Below are positions 16,950 to 26,033 of a stretch of 56,639 nt of DNA, piece by piece (the stretch's first letter is position 1; each line of letters opens with the position of its first letter). Source of the stretch: Alphaproteobacteria bacterium UBA2964 (GTDB lineage Bacteria > Pseudomonadota > Alphaproteobacteria > MPNO01 > UBA2964); the NCBI GenBank assembly GCA_905182615.1, contig CAJJCG010000071.1, forward strand, positions 1 to 56,639. Reading direction: 5' to 3'. The notes under the pieces are model-generated. The model made no database searches. It had not been told where the DNA came from and saw only the letters and a program-made list of their open reading frames with translations. The position numbers and the translations under genes are program-made.

Positions 16950-18542
16950 TTATGCCACCTGTTCCTTTGTGGCTAAAAAGTTGATATCCGGCCAGTCATC
17001 TCCGGCGCGGTCGAGGTGCCAGGCATTGCGGGCGAGAAACACCGGATCTCCCCGGTGATCATCCGCCAGTGCAGTTTCATTTGCCCTGATAAATTTTTTC
17101 ATAAGATTGTCGTCTTCTGTATCCACCCAACGGGCGGTAATGAGGCTGGTCGGTTCGAAACGTACCGGAATGTCGTATTCCGTTCTGATCCGGTCAGCTA
17201 ATACCTCAAATTGTAGGACACCTACAACACCGACGATCCAGTCTGAGCCCACGCGCGGTTTAAAGACGGCGGCGGCACCTTCTTCGGCGAGTTGCTGAAG
17301 CGCCCTTCCCAGGTGTTTTGCTCTCATCGGGTCAACAGGGCGTGCGGCTTGCAGATGTTCCGGGGCAAAACTCGGTATCCCCTTGAAATGCAGCGTTTCA
17401 CCTTCTGTCAGGGCGTCGCCGATATGCAGATTTCCATGGTTGGGAATACCAATGATGTCACCGGCCCAGGCTTCTTCTGCCAGTTCCCGGTCGCGCGCGA
17501 GAAAAAGCACGGCATTATTCAAGGCGATCTGTTTGTCGGTACGGACATGACGCAGTTTCATACCACGTTTGAAATGACCTGAGCACAAGCGCAAAAAGGC
17601 GATGCGGTCGCGGTGCTTAGGGTCCATATTCGCCTGAATCTTAAAGACAAAGCCCGAGACCTTCTTTTCACTCGGGCTAATCTCCCGCTCAATCGAGGGC
17701 TGCGGCCGCGGCGGTGGCGCGTGCGTCACCAGACCTTTGAGTAATTCCCCGACACCGAATGAGTTAATTGCACTGCCGAAGAATACGGGAGTCATGTTGC
17801 CTTCGAGATAGGCTTCCAGATCAAATTCCGGGCACAAGCCACGAACCATCTCGATCTGTTCGCGAAGCTCAGCTAAGGCATCGGCCGGCAACAGTTCGTC
17901 GAGTTTAGGGTCATCGAGACCCTTGCAGGTCTCGGTCTGATGAGGTTTTTCACCTCGGCCAGCTTTGTCCATTAGAATGAGCTGATCATTGAGCAGGTCG
18001 TAACAACCCAGGAACCGCGTTCCCATTCCAATCGGCCATGCAGCAGGGGTCACTTCTATCTGCAGCGTTTGTTCTATCTCATCCAACAAATCAAAAGGAT
18101 CCTGCGCTTCACGATCCATTTTGTTGATAAAGGTGGTGATCGGCATATCGCGTAGGCGACAAACCTCGAAGAGTTTACGGGTTTGCGCCTGAATGCCGCG
18201 GGCCGCATCGATCACCATCACGGCGGAATCGACCGCCGTTAGCACCCGGTAGGTATCCTCCGAAAAATCTTCATGGCCTGGTGTGTCGAGCAGGTTGAAG
18301 GTCTTCTCGGCATATTCAAACGTCATGACCGACGCGGTGACGGATATGCCCCGCTCACGTTCGACCTTCATCCAGTCGGAATGGGCGCGACGTTGTTCAC
18401 CACGAGATTTTACCGCGCCGGCAAGCTGAATGGCGCCGCCAAACAGCAGCAGCTTTTCGGTGAGCGTCGTTTTGCCAGCGTCGGGATGCGAAATAATCGC
18501 AAAGGTACGCCGGCGAGCGACCGGGGCAGGCAACGTCGTCAT
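16950..18542 (-). CDS. prfC: Peptide chain release factor 3
   Basis: The 530-residue GTPase has G1 SHPDAGKTT (18-26), the RF3-typical AHSDWMKVERERGISV segment, G3 DTPGHEDFSEDTYR, and G4 NKMDREAQDP. The C-terminal RF3 domain ends GVVGVLQFEVLADRIRTEY. RF3 recycles RF1 and RF2 from the ribosome after peptide release. It is the first gene of the prfC-typA pair. The 119 bases between it and the next minus-strand gene show no clear hairpin. Confidence 0.97.
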   Translation of the reverse strand: MTTLPAPVARRRTFAIISHPDAGKTTLTEKLLLFGGAIQLAGAVKSRGEQRRAHSDWMKVERERGISVTASVMTFEYAEKTFNLLDTPGHEDFSEDTYRVLTAVDSAVMVIDAARGIQAQTRKLFEVCRLRDMPITTFINKMDREAQDPFDLLDEIEQTLQIEVTPAAWPIGMGTRFLGCYDLLNDQLILMDKAGRGEKPHQTETCKGLDDPKLDELLPADALAELREQIEMVRGLCPEFDLEAYLEGNMTPVFFGSAINSFGVGELLKGLVTHAPPPRPQPSIEREISPSEKKVSGFVFKIQANMDPKHRDRIAFLRLCSGHFKRGMKLRHVRTDKQIALNNAVLFLARDRELAEEAWAGDIIGIPNHGNLHIGDALTEGETLHFKGIPSFAPEHLQAARPVDPMRAKHLGRALQQLAEEGAAAVFKPRVGSDWIVGVVGVLQFEVLADRIRTEYDIPVRFEPTSLITARWVDTEDDNLMKKFIRANETALADDHRGDPVFLARNAWHLDRAGDDWPDINFLATKEQVA

Positions 18543-18661
18543 GATGACTTCTTAAATTCTTGAATGCGCCGCGCTATGTCGCACCGCCTAGCGTGAAGGT
18601 CAAGGGCGAAGACACCTAACGCCCCGAAAGTCGAAACGTTCTATCAACGGTAACGCTTGAG

Positions 18662-19651
18662 CTAAATCTCCTGCTCTTCGCCGCGTTTGCGGCCCTGGCC
18701 AACATCGATAAACAAGTCATCGACTGATAGTTTGTTCTTGATCAGGCCCTGTTCGTGGCTGTAATTAGCCATGTTCTCGAGCGTCTTGCGGTTTTGCTCG
18801 CCAAGTCCGTATTCCCAAGGATCTTTTCCAAGCAACTGCTCTTGCTCCTCCCAGGCTTCGCGATACCAGGCGAGCGGCACGATTCGTGGGTTCACCATCT
18901 CTTTCATCGCGATGGCTTTTGACTTGTTGAGCGCCTGATACATGTTGATCGGCACCCAGGGGTATTGCTCGATGATTTCTTTTTTGATGCCGGTGATATG
19001 CATAATCGGGAACATGCGGGTTTTGTTGAAGAAGTTGACCTCCTCTCGCTTGTGATCGGGGAACAAGCGCGCCACACGGGGGTCGCCATTGATAAATGGC
19101 TTGATAATCGACGAGTGGATGCAGGCGTCTAATTCGCCTTCCGCGACCATGGTTTCAACGGATTTGTCGTCGGGCAGTGTTTGCAGCTTGATGTCGTCGG
19201 GCAGCTCAACTGGAATGTCCTGATCGAGTTCCTGATACCAGTCGATTGACCGGTGTGGCACGCCGTATTCGTGCTCAAGAATACCCTTCATCCACAGGAT
19301 GGCGGTGACCTGCCAATGTTTAATACCAACTTTCTTGCCGATCAGGTCCTTGGGTTCCTTGATTCCGGAATTGGTGTTGATAAACACGAACCCATGGCGA
19401 AACCGGCGATGCAGGAATACCGGAATAGCGTTGAAAGGTTTGCCCTGATCCTTGGCAACGAGATAGGTCGAGCAGGATGCCTCAGCCATGTCGAAATCTT
19501 CATTGTTGTAGAATCGCCAATGCCGCGTCGTGGAGTCCATATCGGTTAGGACGGTCAGATCGATGCCGTCCGGTTTGACGAGGCCGTCGATGAGCGGACG
19601 GGTGATGGCGTAATCGCCACAAGCCAGGGTCAGGGGAATATTCTTCGACAT
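18662..19651 (-). CDS. 4,5-dihydroxyphthalate decarboxylase (Pht5)-like / substrate-binding-fold protein
   Basis: The 329-residue protein starts at the first fold strand (LTLACGDYAITRPLIDG) with no signal peptide. It matches the Pht5 group: VFLHRRFRHGFVFIN, then LIGKKVGIKHWQVTAILWMKGILEHEYGV, then IDWYQE. Pht5 uses a binding-protein fold to decarboxylate 4,5-dihydroxyphthalate; many relatives have unknown substrates. It is the last gene of an operon with RidA-like and ornithine-cyclodeaminase-like genes (gaps of 22 and 20 bases), so its substrate is probably an amino- or imino-acid-derived compound rather than phthalate. Confidence 0.78.
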   Translation of the reverse strand: MSKNIPLTLACGDYAITRPLIDGLVKPDGIDLTVLTDMDSTTRHWRFYNNEDFDMAEASCSTYLVAKDQGKPFNAIPVFLHRRFRHGFVFINTNSGIKEPKDLIGKKVGIKHWQVTAILWMKGILEHEYGVPHRSIDWYQELDQDIPVELPDDIKLQTLPDDKSVETMVAEGELDACIHSSIIKPFINGDPRVARLFPDHKREEVNFFNKTRMFPIMHITGIKKEIIEQYPWVPINMYQALNKSKAIAMKEMVNPRIVPLAWYREAWEEQEQLLGKDPWEYGLGEQNRKTLENMANYSHEQGLIKNKLSVDDLFIDVGQGRKRGEEQEI

Positions 19652-19671
19652 TTTGAATTTCTCTCTGTTCT

Positions 19672-20700
19672 TTAATCAATCGGTCCGGGGGTGCCGGTGC
19701 CGGTAAAGGGAAGGCGGATTCCGACACCTTTCTCCACTGCTTTTTCATAGACGTAATGACACATGGCGATGTCATGGGCTACCAGCCCTGTTGTGTGGAT
19801 CAGGTTACGCTCAGTGTTGCTTTCGCGGCCGACGATCTTGCCTCGAACCAGCTCATGAATCTCGCCATGGAGCATGTCCCGGGTGAAAATGCCGGCCTCA
19901 GCGGTCGCCCGGAAATGTTTCATAAGCATGTTCATCTCCCAGCTATCGACGACCACCTTGTCCATTAACGGCCAACCCTCTGGATCAAATTCACGACGGG
20001 TAAAAGAAACATATGTCGCGCCCGGTTTGAGCCACGGCTCACGGCACATGATTTCGTCACTTGTCGTGCCGCCGATGCCAATATCCGCGTCGCGCACAAC
20101 TTCTTCTATAGAGTCTTTTGCGACAACATTAATGCCGAGTTTCGCCGACCACTTTTCGGCAAACGCTTCTCGGGTTTTCGGATTGCGAGACGTGCAGCGG
20201 ATTTCCTCAATGCCGTCAAAGAGCTCGACCAGACAACGCAGCGCGTTGGTTGCCATAGTGCCAACGCCGACAATGCCAACAACTTTCGGATCTTTGGGGC
20301 CTAGCCATTTGAGTGGCAAGGTGGTCGCGGCGGCACTGCGGATTGCGTAGGTCCAGTGCTCTTCGACGATGGCTCTGTTGGTGCCGGTATTGGGGTCAGC
20401 GAGGATGATATAGCGACCGCATTCGAGCTGTCCGACGGTGTTGCGCTTACCGTCATCAAAGTAATTGTAAAGTCGGACCCCGGTGATCTCGGTTTCCTTG
20501 AGCAGCGCACATTTAACATGCCAGTGATTGTGGAACGGCTCGCCGATATCGAGCTTAAAGCTCGGCGGCGTGGAAGCCATAACTGAGCCTTCGCCTTGCA
20601 TCCGATAGACGTCTTCAACGATCTGCAAGGCCTCCTTGGCGCTCAGCAGATCGACAGTATCGGCATATGGAATGAAGAGAACGCCTTCATTGTCAGACAT
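19672..20700 (-). CDS. Ornithine cyclodeaminase / mu-crystallin-family protein
   Basis: The 342-residue NAD(P)-dependent enzyme has the Rossmann motif GVGTMA at 145-150, preceded by KVVGI, and the family's substrate-side HVKCALLKE segment with Lys63 near the expected catalytic position. Family members cyclise ornithine with loss of ammonia or reduce cyclic ketimines and make N-alkyl amino acids. It is the middle gene of the RidA-OCD-Pht5-like operon, 22 bases after the RidA-like gene and 20 before the Pht5-like gene. An imine product handed to the RidA-like protein is a sensible but unproven link. Confidence 0.88.
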   Translation of the reverse strand: MSDNEGVLFIPYADTVDLLSAKEALQIVEDVYRMQGEGSVMASTPPSFKLDIGEPFHNHWHVKCALLKETEITGVRLYNYFDDGKRNTVGQLECGRYIILADPNTGTNRAIVEEHWTYAIRSAAATTLPLKWLGPKDPKVVGIVGVGTMATNALRCLVELFDGIEEIRCTSRNPKTREAFAEKWSAKLGINVVAKDSIEEVVRDADIGIGGTTSDEIMCREPWLKPGATYVSFTRREFDPEGWPLMDKVVVDSWEMNMLMKHFRATAEAGIFTRDMLHGEIHELVRGKIVGRESNTERNLIHTTGLVAHDIAMCHYVYEKAVEKGVGIRLPFTGTGTPGPID

Positions 20701-20722
20701 ATTATATTCCTCGTTGTTATGC

Positions 20723-21100
20723 TTAATCTAGAATAGCAATAGCCTCGATCTCCATGATCAGCTCGCGCTGTACCATCGAGCTGACCACTAGGCATGTTGC
20801 CGCGGGATAGGGCTCTTGAAAGAATCTCGGGCGCCATTCCAGAATAGCGGGGAATTGCGACAGATCCGTTAGGAAGATGTTGATCTTGACGATATCCGAC
20901 ATATCGCCGCCAGCGGCTTCAACGGCGCTTTTGAGGTAGCCAAAGACCCGTTCAGCGTGAGGCCCGGGTTCTAGATTTCCAGATTCGGCTTCGGGGTTGG
21001 CGGTCTGGCCGGATATAAAGACCATCTTCCCCTTTTTGACGACATGGGTGAACTGGCCGGGGGACGGCAGATCGGGGACTTCAACGACTTCAAACCCCAT
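20723..21100 (-). CDS. RidA/YjgF-family protein lacking the usual catalytic arginine
   Basis: The 125-residue protein has the RidA core: FISGQTANPE, VFGYLKSAVEAAGGDMSDIVKINIFLTD and the terminal MEIEAIAILD. Where enamine/imine deaminases read PAR (Arg105 in E. coli RidA), this one reads PAA with Ala101, so it belongs to a subgroup that may not deaminate 2-aminoacrylate. Trimers are the family norm. It is the first gene of a three-gene operon; the start is fixed by TTAGGGAG 6 bases upstream. It is divergent from the cupin at 21235, with a shared 134-base promoter region. Confidence 0.87.
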   Translation of the reverse strand: MGFEVVEVPDLPSPGQFTHVVKKGKMVFISGQTANPEAESGNLEPGPHAERVFGYLKSAVEAAGGDMSDIVKINIFLTDLSQFPAILEWRPRFFQEPYPAATCLVVSSMVQRELIMEIEAIAILD

Positions 21101-21234
21101 GAGGTTCTCCCTAATTCATTGATCTTTTGTTGCGATTAAATTGAGCGATGGTGGCGTGTGTGTCAACGGCGGGCGACCTACCAAGTATCCTGGGGCTGGA
21201 CTATGTTCGGGGTAGGAAATGCAGGGAGGACGTC

Positions 21235-21654
21235 ATGGTCGAAGGTTTGAAATTTCAAAAGGTCAAAATTGAAGATGCGCCGACGCGATCACTACCGATG
21301 GGTCGTGGGACGGTTTTTAGGTGCGTCGACCCCAGTGTTGGGTCGAGCAATGTTGATGTGCATGTGAATGTGATTAAACCGGGCGCCAGCCGGGGTGAAA
21401 TCCATTACCACGCGAAGGCGGAAAATGTTTACATCGTGATGGAGGGACAGCTCGAAGTCTGCATTGAAGGTGGACAGCGCCACGTGCTGGAAGTTGGTGA
21501 GGTCGGCTTCATTCCGCCCGGCCTTGTCCATACGGCAACAAACGCGCGGTCAGATATCGTCTGCAAGATCGTCGAGGTCTATGCCCCGGCAGGTAAAGAT
21601 TTCTATGAAGTTGATGATTGGCCGGACGGTGTTCAGCCGCCCGAGGGTGACTAG
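21235..21654 (+). CDS. Single-domain cupin protein
   Basis: The 139-residue cupin has motif 1 around HYHAKAENVYIVMEGQLEV and motif 2 around PPGLVHTATN, giving the likely metal ligands His-x-His, Glu and a later His. I start at 21235, where GGGAGG lies 5-6 bases upstream, rather than at an in-frame ATG 29 codons earlier. The last codon's stop shares the palindrome CTAG with the stop of a convergent homologous cupin. The enzymatic role is unknown; RidA-like and dehydrogenase genes are divergent from it. Cytoplasmic. Confidence 0.83.
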   Translation: MVEGLKFQKVKIEDAPTRSLPMGRGTVFRCVDPSVGSSNVDVHVNVIKPGASRGEIHYHAKAENVYIVMEGQLEVCIEGGQRHVLEVGEVGFIPPGLVHTATNARSDIVCKIVEVYAPAGKDFYEVDDWPDGVQPPEGD

Positions 21655-22025
21655 TCGTCGACGACGAAGTCGAATTGATCGCCAGCTGGGGTATAGACTT
21701 CGAAGATTTCAAACGGCTCGTCACTAACATTGGTCAGGGAGTGTTTCTGGCCAGCGGGGATGTAGATGACATCGTCTTCTTTGATGGTATAGGTCGTACC
21801 TTCGACGATCAGCTGGGCTTGGCCTTTTTTGACGATATAGACGTTATCGGCATTTGTATGATGGTGATAACGGCCACCGGGTTCTTTGGGGTCGAGCCGA
21901 TTTAGATGGACGTCAACTTTTTCCGCCCCGATATCCGCATTGATCAGGCGGAGCTGCGTTCCGCGATCGCCCTTCATCGGTGTAACAGGGGCATCGGCGA
22001 GGTTGAGAATACGGAATTCAGGCAT
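21651..22025 (-). CDS. Single-domain cupin protein, convergent homologue
   Basis: The 124-residue cupin has RYHHHTNADNVYIVKKGQAQL as motif 1 and IPAGQKHSLTN as motif 2. It aligns with the convergent 21235-21654 cupin over the barrel and both end in a V-Y-x-PAG(D/K)-x-F segment, so they look like an inverted duplication. The start has TTAGGAGA 6 bases upstream. It lies 10 bases after the Ni/Co transporter gene on the same strand and may be co-transcribed with it and with eutA. Confidence 0.84.
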   Translation of the reverse strand: MPEFRILNLADAPVTPMKGDRGTQLRLINADIGAEKVDVHLNRLDPKEPGGRYHHHTNADNVYIVKKGQAQLIVEGTTYTIKEDDVIYIPAGQKHSLTNVSDEPFEIFEVYTPAGDQFDFVVDD

Positions 22026-22035
22026 TGATTGTCTC

Positions 22036-22764
22036 CTAAAGAGAGGTCACAAGCGCTGCGACGTTGGGATAGGAATGGAACATCACGACCGCGCCAATGG
22101 CGGCGGTGCCGGTCCCAATCGCCAGATTAAAGCGTTTAAAGCTGGCGCTCCCTTTGCGGGCGCTTGCCATAATTGGCCAGGCTATGGCGGCGGATAATAT
22201 CCCCATGCCAATTACGGAACCAACGCCAAACACCAGGACATAACCCATGGCTTCCATCGTGGACACCTGTTGGCTTACAGCGAGCAGCAGCAAAGCAGCT
22301 GATCCCGCCAACCCGTGCATCAGGCCAATTGTCAGGGCGCGCGAGGGCAGAGTAGAGCGATGCTCATGTTGATGGGCCGCTGTATTGTGCTCGGTTTTGT
22401 TTTCATGGCTATGAAAATGAATGTGCGTGCTGTTATTGCGGTGAGCATGGGCATGGACATGAATACGCTCCCGCACAACTCTCAAAATTACATCAACCCC
22501 AAGTCCGACCAGGATAAGCCCGACGAAAAATTCCAGGGCGCTGGCTATCCGTTCCGGGAAGGCGACACCCGACAAGATGATGACCGCACATACCGCAAAC
22601 AATGTCACCGTATGCCCGATGCCCCAGGCAATTCCGGTTCTGACCGTTTCCCCGATTGACCGTGAGCGCGTGGCAAGAGCTGCAACGGCGGCGACGTGGT
22701 CGGCGTCGAGCGCGTGACGTAACCCCAGAAGAAAACCAACAGCCAGGACAGATAGAAAAGTCAT
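22036..22764 (-). CDS. Nickel/cobalt transporter (NiCoT / UreH-like)
   Basis: The 242-residue membrane protein has the NiCoT signature RHALDADH at 16-23 in its second membrane segment. A long histidine-rich loop (about residues 101-136, with HVHAHAH, HIHFHSHE and HQHEH) probably collects metal on its way into the cell. It lies 9 bases after eutA on the same strand, with AGGAG overlapping the eutA end. Import of cobalt would serve both the B12 enzyme implied by eutA and the cobalt-type CTLCSC enzyme at 1892-2548. Nickel transport is the alternative. Confidence 0.85.
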   Translation of the reverse strand: MTFLSVLAVGFLLGLRHALDADHVAAVAALATRSRSIGETVRTGIAWGIGHTVTLFAVCAVIILSGVAFPERIASALEFFVGLILVGLGVDVILRVVRERIHVHAHAHRNNSTHIHFHSHENKTEHNTAAHQHEHRSTLPSRALTIGLMHGLAGSAALLLLAVSQQVSTMEAMGYVLVFGVGSVIGMGILSAAIAWPIMASARKGSASFKRFNLAIGTGTAAIGAVVMFHSYPNVAALVTSL

Positions 22765-22773
22765 AGAGGTTTC

Positions 22774-24303
22774 TTACTCCTGACCCGGTGAGGTGAACAG
22801 GAGCGACTTGATGATCAGGGGGACAACCTGTGTATCTGGCATGTACTCGCCGATATCGACAAAATCGAAATCGCGGAGCTGTACGTTGTCGACTGAAATG
22901 ACTTCGCCGGTCACATCCAGCTCTTTGACGAGAATGTTGCCGAGCGTGCGCCCCGCGTCGCCATCCATCATCACCACAATGGGCAAGTTGGGGTCCGCGA
23001 CGGTTTTTGGCAGGCCGTTGCAGATACCCTGGGCCAAAGCAAAGAGACGTGCATGCAATGGGTCGCCACCCCAACGGAAGGCGATAGCAACGCGGTCTTC
23101 ACCTTCAGTCATGTCGAGACGTTTCATGGCATCATGAATGCTGGCGGTGACTTCTTCGGAGGTGAAGTCCTGGCTCAAATCAATAGTCAGGCTCGCAACC
23201 GGCACATTGCGGATCGGCAGTTTTTCTTTTTCTGACAAGAAGATTGTATTGCCGCTGACCTGGACCGTGAATTGCGAAGCTCCAACGACTGTGGCGCGAA
23301 TACCGTGTCCTGGGTCGTATACCTTTTCAGGAATGCGTTTTTCGGCGAGAGCATGGCGCAGATCATGCGCGATCGACCGGCCGATATCGCCGCGGTCTTC
23401 TTCGTCGCGCCGATAAATATATTCAGAAACACCGCCAGAGAAGGTGATTCCGTCAATTGCTGGGGTCTGCGGCAGGTTTTCTGTCAGGAGTAACGCTTTG
23501 CAGAGGTCATCGTTCGGGTCGCGTGTCGCGTAGGAGATAATGACATCAACCATGCGGCTGACGATCTTCTTTCTGTCTTCTTTTGACAGCACTTCGCCGA
23601 GTGTCAGCTTGACGCCAACATCCTCGGCAACTTGTTCTGCCGGGCCTTCGATACGGACCATTTTGCCGTCATCGTCAAACGCGATCAGGCGACCGCCAAC
23701 AGCGAATGCTGAGGTTGCCAGTAATTTGCCATTGTGGCAGAGGCCGAGTTTAACGGTGCCGCCGCCAACATCGATGTTGAGGATCGTTTGATGATCCTTG
23801 CGTGACAGTCCGACAGCTCCTGACCCGTTAGCGGCCATGAGAGCCTCAAGATTATGACCTGCAGAGGCGCAAACAAACTTGCCGGATTCTTCGGCAAACA
23901 GATCGGCGATTGCGCGGGCATTGTTTCTTTTGAGGGCTTCACCCGTCAGAATTACCGCGCCGGTATCAATGTCTTCCGGTGTGAGTTTGGCATTCTTATA
24001 GGCATTGCCAAAGAACTCTTTCAGCTCATCGGCATCGATTGTGTAATCGGAGCGGTAGGGCGTGAGAAGGATGGGGGAACGCCATAAAACCTGCCGATTT
24101 ACGACGACGAAACGACTCGACAGGCCTTCTGCAAGACGCTGCAGATGCACTTTGGAGAACATCAAATGCGATGTAGAGGAGCCAACGTCGACACCGACGG
24201 TGGTTAGCTCGACATTATCCTGTTTCCAGATTGTATCTGCCAGATCCTGCTCTTGTTCCGGCGTCATGCTGATATGTTCAAAACCTAGGTCGTGCACGTC
24301 CAT
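22774..24303 (-). CDS. eutA: Ethanolamine ammonia-lyase reactivating factor EutA
   Basis: The 509-residue ASKHA-type ATPase has VGVDVGSSTSHLMF near residue 40, ILNIDVGGGTVKLGL in the second phosphate loop, and FSGGVSEYIY. Length and order match EutA, which exchanges damaged B12 in ethanolamine ammonia-lyase for intact cofactor. No eutB or eutC, other eut gene or microcompartment gene is in the window, so its partner lies elsewhere. The next gene is a Ni/Co importer, in keeping with a cobalamin link. AGAGG lies just upstream of the ATG. Confidence 0.9.
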   Translation of the reverse strand: MDVHDLGFEHISMTPEQEQDLADTIWKQDNVELTTVGVDVGSSTSHLMFSKVHLQRLAEGLSSRFVVVNRQVLWRSPILLTPYRSDYTIDADELKEFFGNAYKNAKLTPEDIDTGAVILTGEALKRNNARAIADLFAEESGKFVCASAGHNLEALMAANGSGAVGLSRKDHQTILNIDVGGGTVKLGLCHNGKLLATSAFAVGGRLIAFDDDGKMVRIEGPAEQVAEDVGVKLTLGEVLSKEDRKKIVSRMVDVIISYATRDPNDDLCKALLLTENLPQTPAIDGITFSGGVSEYIYRRDEEDRGDIGRSIAHDLRHALAEKRIPEKVYDPGHGIRATVVGASQFTVQVSGNTIFLSEKEKLPIRNVPVASLTIDLSQDFTSEEVTASIHDAMKRLDMTEGEDRVAIAFRWGGDPLHARLFALAQGICNGLPKTVADPNLPIVVMMDGDAGRTLGNILVKELDVTGEVISVDNVQLRDFDFVDIGEYMPDTQVVPLIIKSLLFTSPGQE

Positions 24304-24384
24304 GTCCTCTTGCTCTTGCTCTCGATCTCAATGATACGTCTACGGTGGTATCGACCCCGCCGCGCGTTTGTTTAGTCGCCGACG

Positions 24385-25875
24385 TCAATCCTGAGGGAAG
24401 GGCAGGTGGCTGAATTTTTCTTTCATTTTTTGCCGCAGCTCGTCACTGACATCCACGACCGCTGGGAACGTACCCTTGAGGTACTGGTCATAGGGGATAC
24501 AGGCATCGATCAGGATACGACTGTTGAAATTGCCGGGTTGTACGAGCGGGTCTCGTCCGGATGCCCAGGCCTTTTGAATAAGATCTATATCAACTCTGGG
24601 GTCGAACCTTGTGCTCATTGCCCAAAGCACCTGATCAAGATCACCGGCATCGATGTCATCATCCACAACGACGGTCCATTTGCCGGCATAAGCGCCGCCC
24701 TGACAGTTCGATGCAACATGCAGCACGTTGCGCGCATGACCAGGATAGCGCTGCTTGATCTGAATCGCGGTGAAACGAGTCGCCGGGCCACCTTCGTGGT
24801 TCCAGACGCCTTTGATATCCGGTAGGCCACAGGCTTCCAGCGCCCGCCAGATTTCGGCAGCGCCGGCTATGCCTTTCAGCAGACCCGTCTCGTCAACAGG
24901 CTTATGCTGGGGGGCGCAGCAGATGATTGGTTTGTTCCGATGCAGGATCGTCTTAATTTCGACATACGGCCGCGGCACGGAATCATCCGAGTAATAACCC
25001 ATCCACTCGCCGAACGGGCCTTCCTGTTTAACTTTTCCAGGCCGCGCCACGCCTTCGATAGCGATCTCGGCATCGGCGGGGATTGGAAAGCCGGTATAAG
25101 GTCCGGTAATGCATTCGATGGCTTCACCGCGTAGGCCGCCGGCGAAATCGAGTTCACAAACGCCATCCGGCAGTGGGCTCGCCGATAGCATGTAAAGCAG
25201 CGGGTCTTCACCAACCAGAATAACGAATTTGCACTCTTCGCCGCGCTCAAAATACTTGTCGCGATGAATCCGTCCGTGTTTGCCTTCGGTAATCTGGCAG
25301 CCAATGGTCTTTGCATCATAAACCTGGTTGCGGTAGGTACCGACATTGTAAGAGCCGTTGTCTGGGTCTTTTGTAATCACGCAGTTGGCGGTACCGATGT
25401 AGCGTGCCTTGTCCTGTTCATGATGGCGTGGGACAGGGAATTTCAAAACATCAATATCATCGCCTTCCATGATGTTTTCCATCACCGGGCCGGTATCGAC
25501 CATCTTTGGTGGAATCAATTGCATGTCTTGCATTCGGGTATAATATTGCTGGACGATATCGACCTTGCGGTCATGCTCAAGCGGCAGGCCCAGCGTGAGG
25601 GCAACCCGACGGACGGAAGACAGTGAGCCATAGAGTGTCCGAAACCCTTCATCGTAACCAGGGACGTTATCAAACAAAAGAGCTGGTGCGTTGCCGCGGC
25701 TTTTTTCAGTCATCATCTGTGTGATGCTGCCCATTTCGGCGTCCCAGCTGGCGTTGTCGATACGTAGCAATTCGCCAAACTCGTCGACCTTTTCAATCCA
25801 GTCGCGCAGACCGCGATAACGGGCCTGATCATTGGCTAAGGGTGAACTGTTTGAATCGTCCAATTTCTTCTCCAT
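24385..25875 (-). CDS. UbiD-family decarboxylase
   Basis: The 496-residue protein has the prenylated-FMN decarboxylase residues: Arg182 in NVGTYRNQV, and Glu285 and Glu290 in EGPFGEW, matching the Arg-Glu-Glu set of Fdc1/UbiD. These enzymes (de)carboxylate aromatic or alpha,beta-unsaturated acids. No ubiX-type prenyltransferase gene is present in the window; the cofactor would come from elsewhere. Its Shine-Dalgarno is weak. It is divergent from an SDR gene, with 232 bases between them. The true substrate is unknown; the aromatic catabolism nearby suggests a hydroxybenzoate or similar. Confidence 0.9.
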   Translation of the reverse strand: MEKKLDDSNSSPLANDQARYRGLRDWIEKVDEFGELLRIDNASWDAEMGSITQMMTEKSRGNAPALLFDNVPGYDEGFRTLYGSLSSVRRVALTLGLPLEHDRKVDIVQQYYTRMQDMQLIPPKMVDTGPVMENIMEGDDIDVLKFPVPRHHEQDKARYIGTANCVITKDPDNGSYNVGTYRNQVYDAKTIGCQITEGKHGRIHRDKYFERGEECKFVILVGEDPLLYMLSASPLPDGVCELDFAGGLRGEAIECITGPYTGFPIPADAEIAIEGVARPGKVKQEGPFGEWMGYYSDDSVPRPYVEIKTILHRNKPIICCAPQHKPVDETGLLKGIAGAAEIWRALEACGLPDIKGVWNHEGGPATRFTAIQIKQRYPGHARNVLHVASNCQGGAYAGKWTVVVDDDIDAGDLDQVLWAMSTRFDPRVDIDLIQKAWASGRDPLVQPGNFNSRILIDACIPYDQYLKGTFPAVVDVSDELRQKMKEKFSHLPFPQD

Positions 25876-26033
25876 CTGTCGAAAACGGGCCCTGTTACGA
25901 CCGGATATCCGGTATGCAAAGCCTTTTTAAGTTTGTTCGTTCACGAATGATTTTACACCACTGATTGCGGTCGCGCCAGTGGCAGAGAGTTTCTAAAACA
26001 TCGCTGTGATCGAGCGTATTTATCTCCGTTCCA

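Noticed and set aside
22493..23074. A 193-codon minus-strand frame spanning eutA and the Ni/Co transporter
   Set aside because: It is an alternate frame of two well-supported genes, rich in Arg and Cys as shadow frames are.
22774..24303. eutA taken as part of an ethanolamine microcompartment locus
   Set aside because: No shell protein, eutBC or other eut gene is found in the 56.6 kb.
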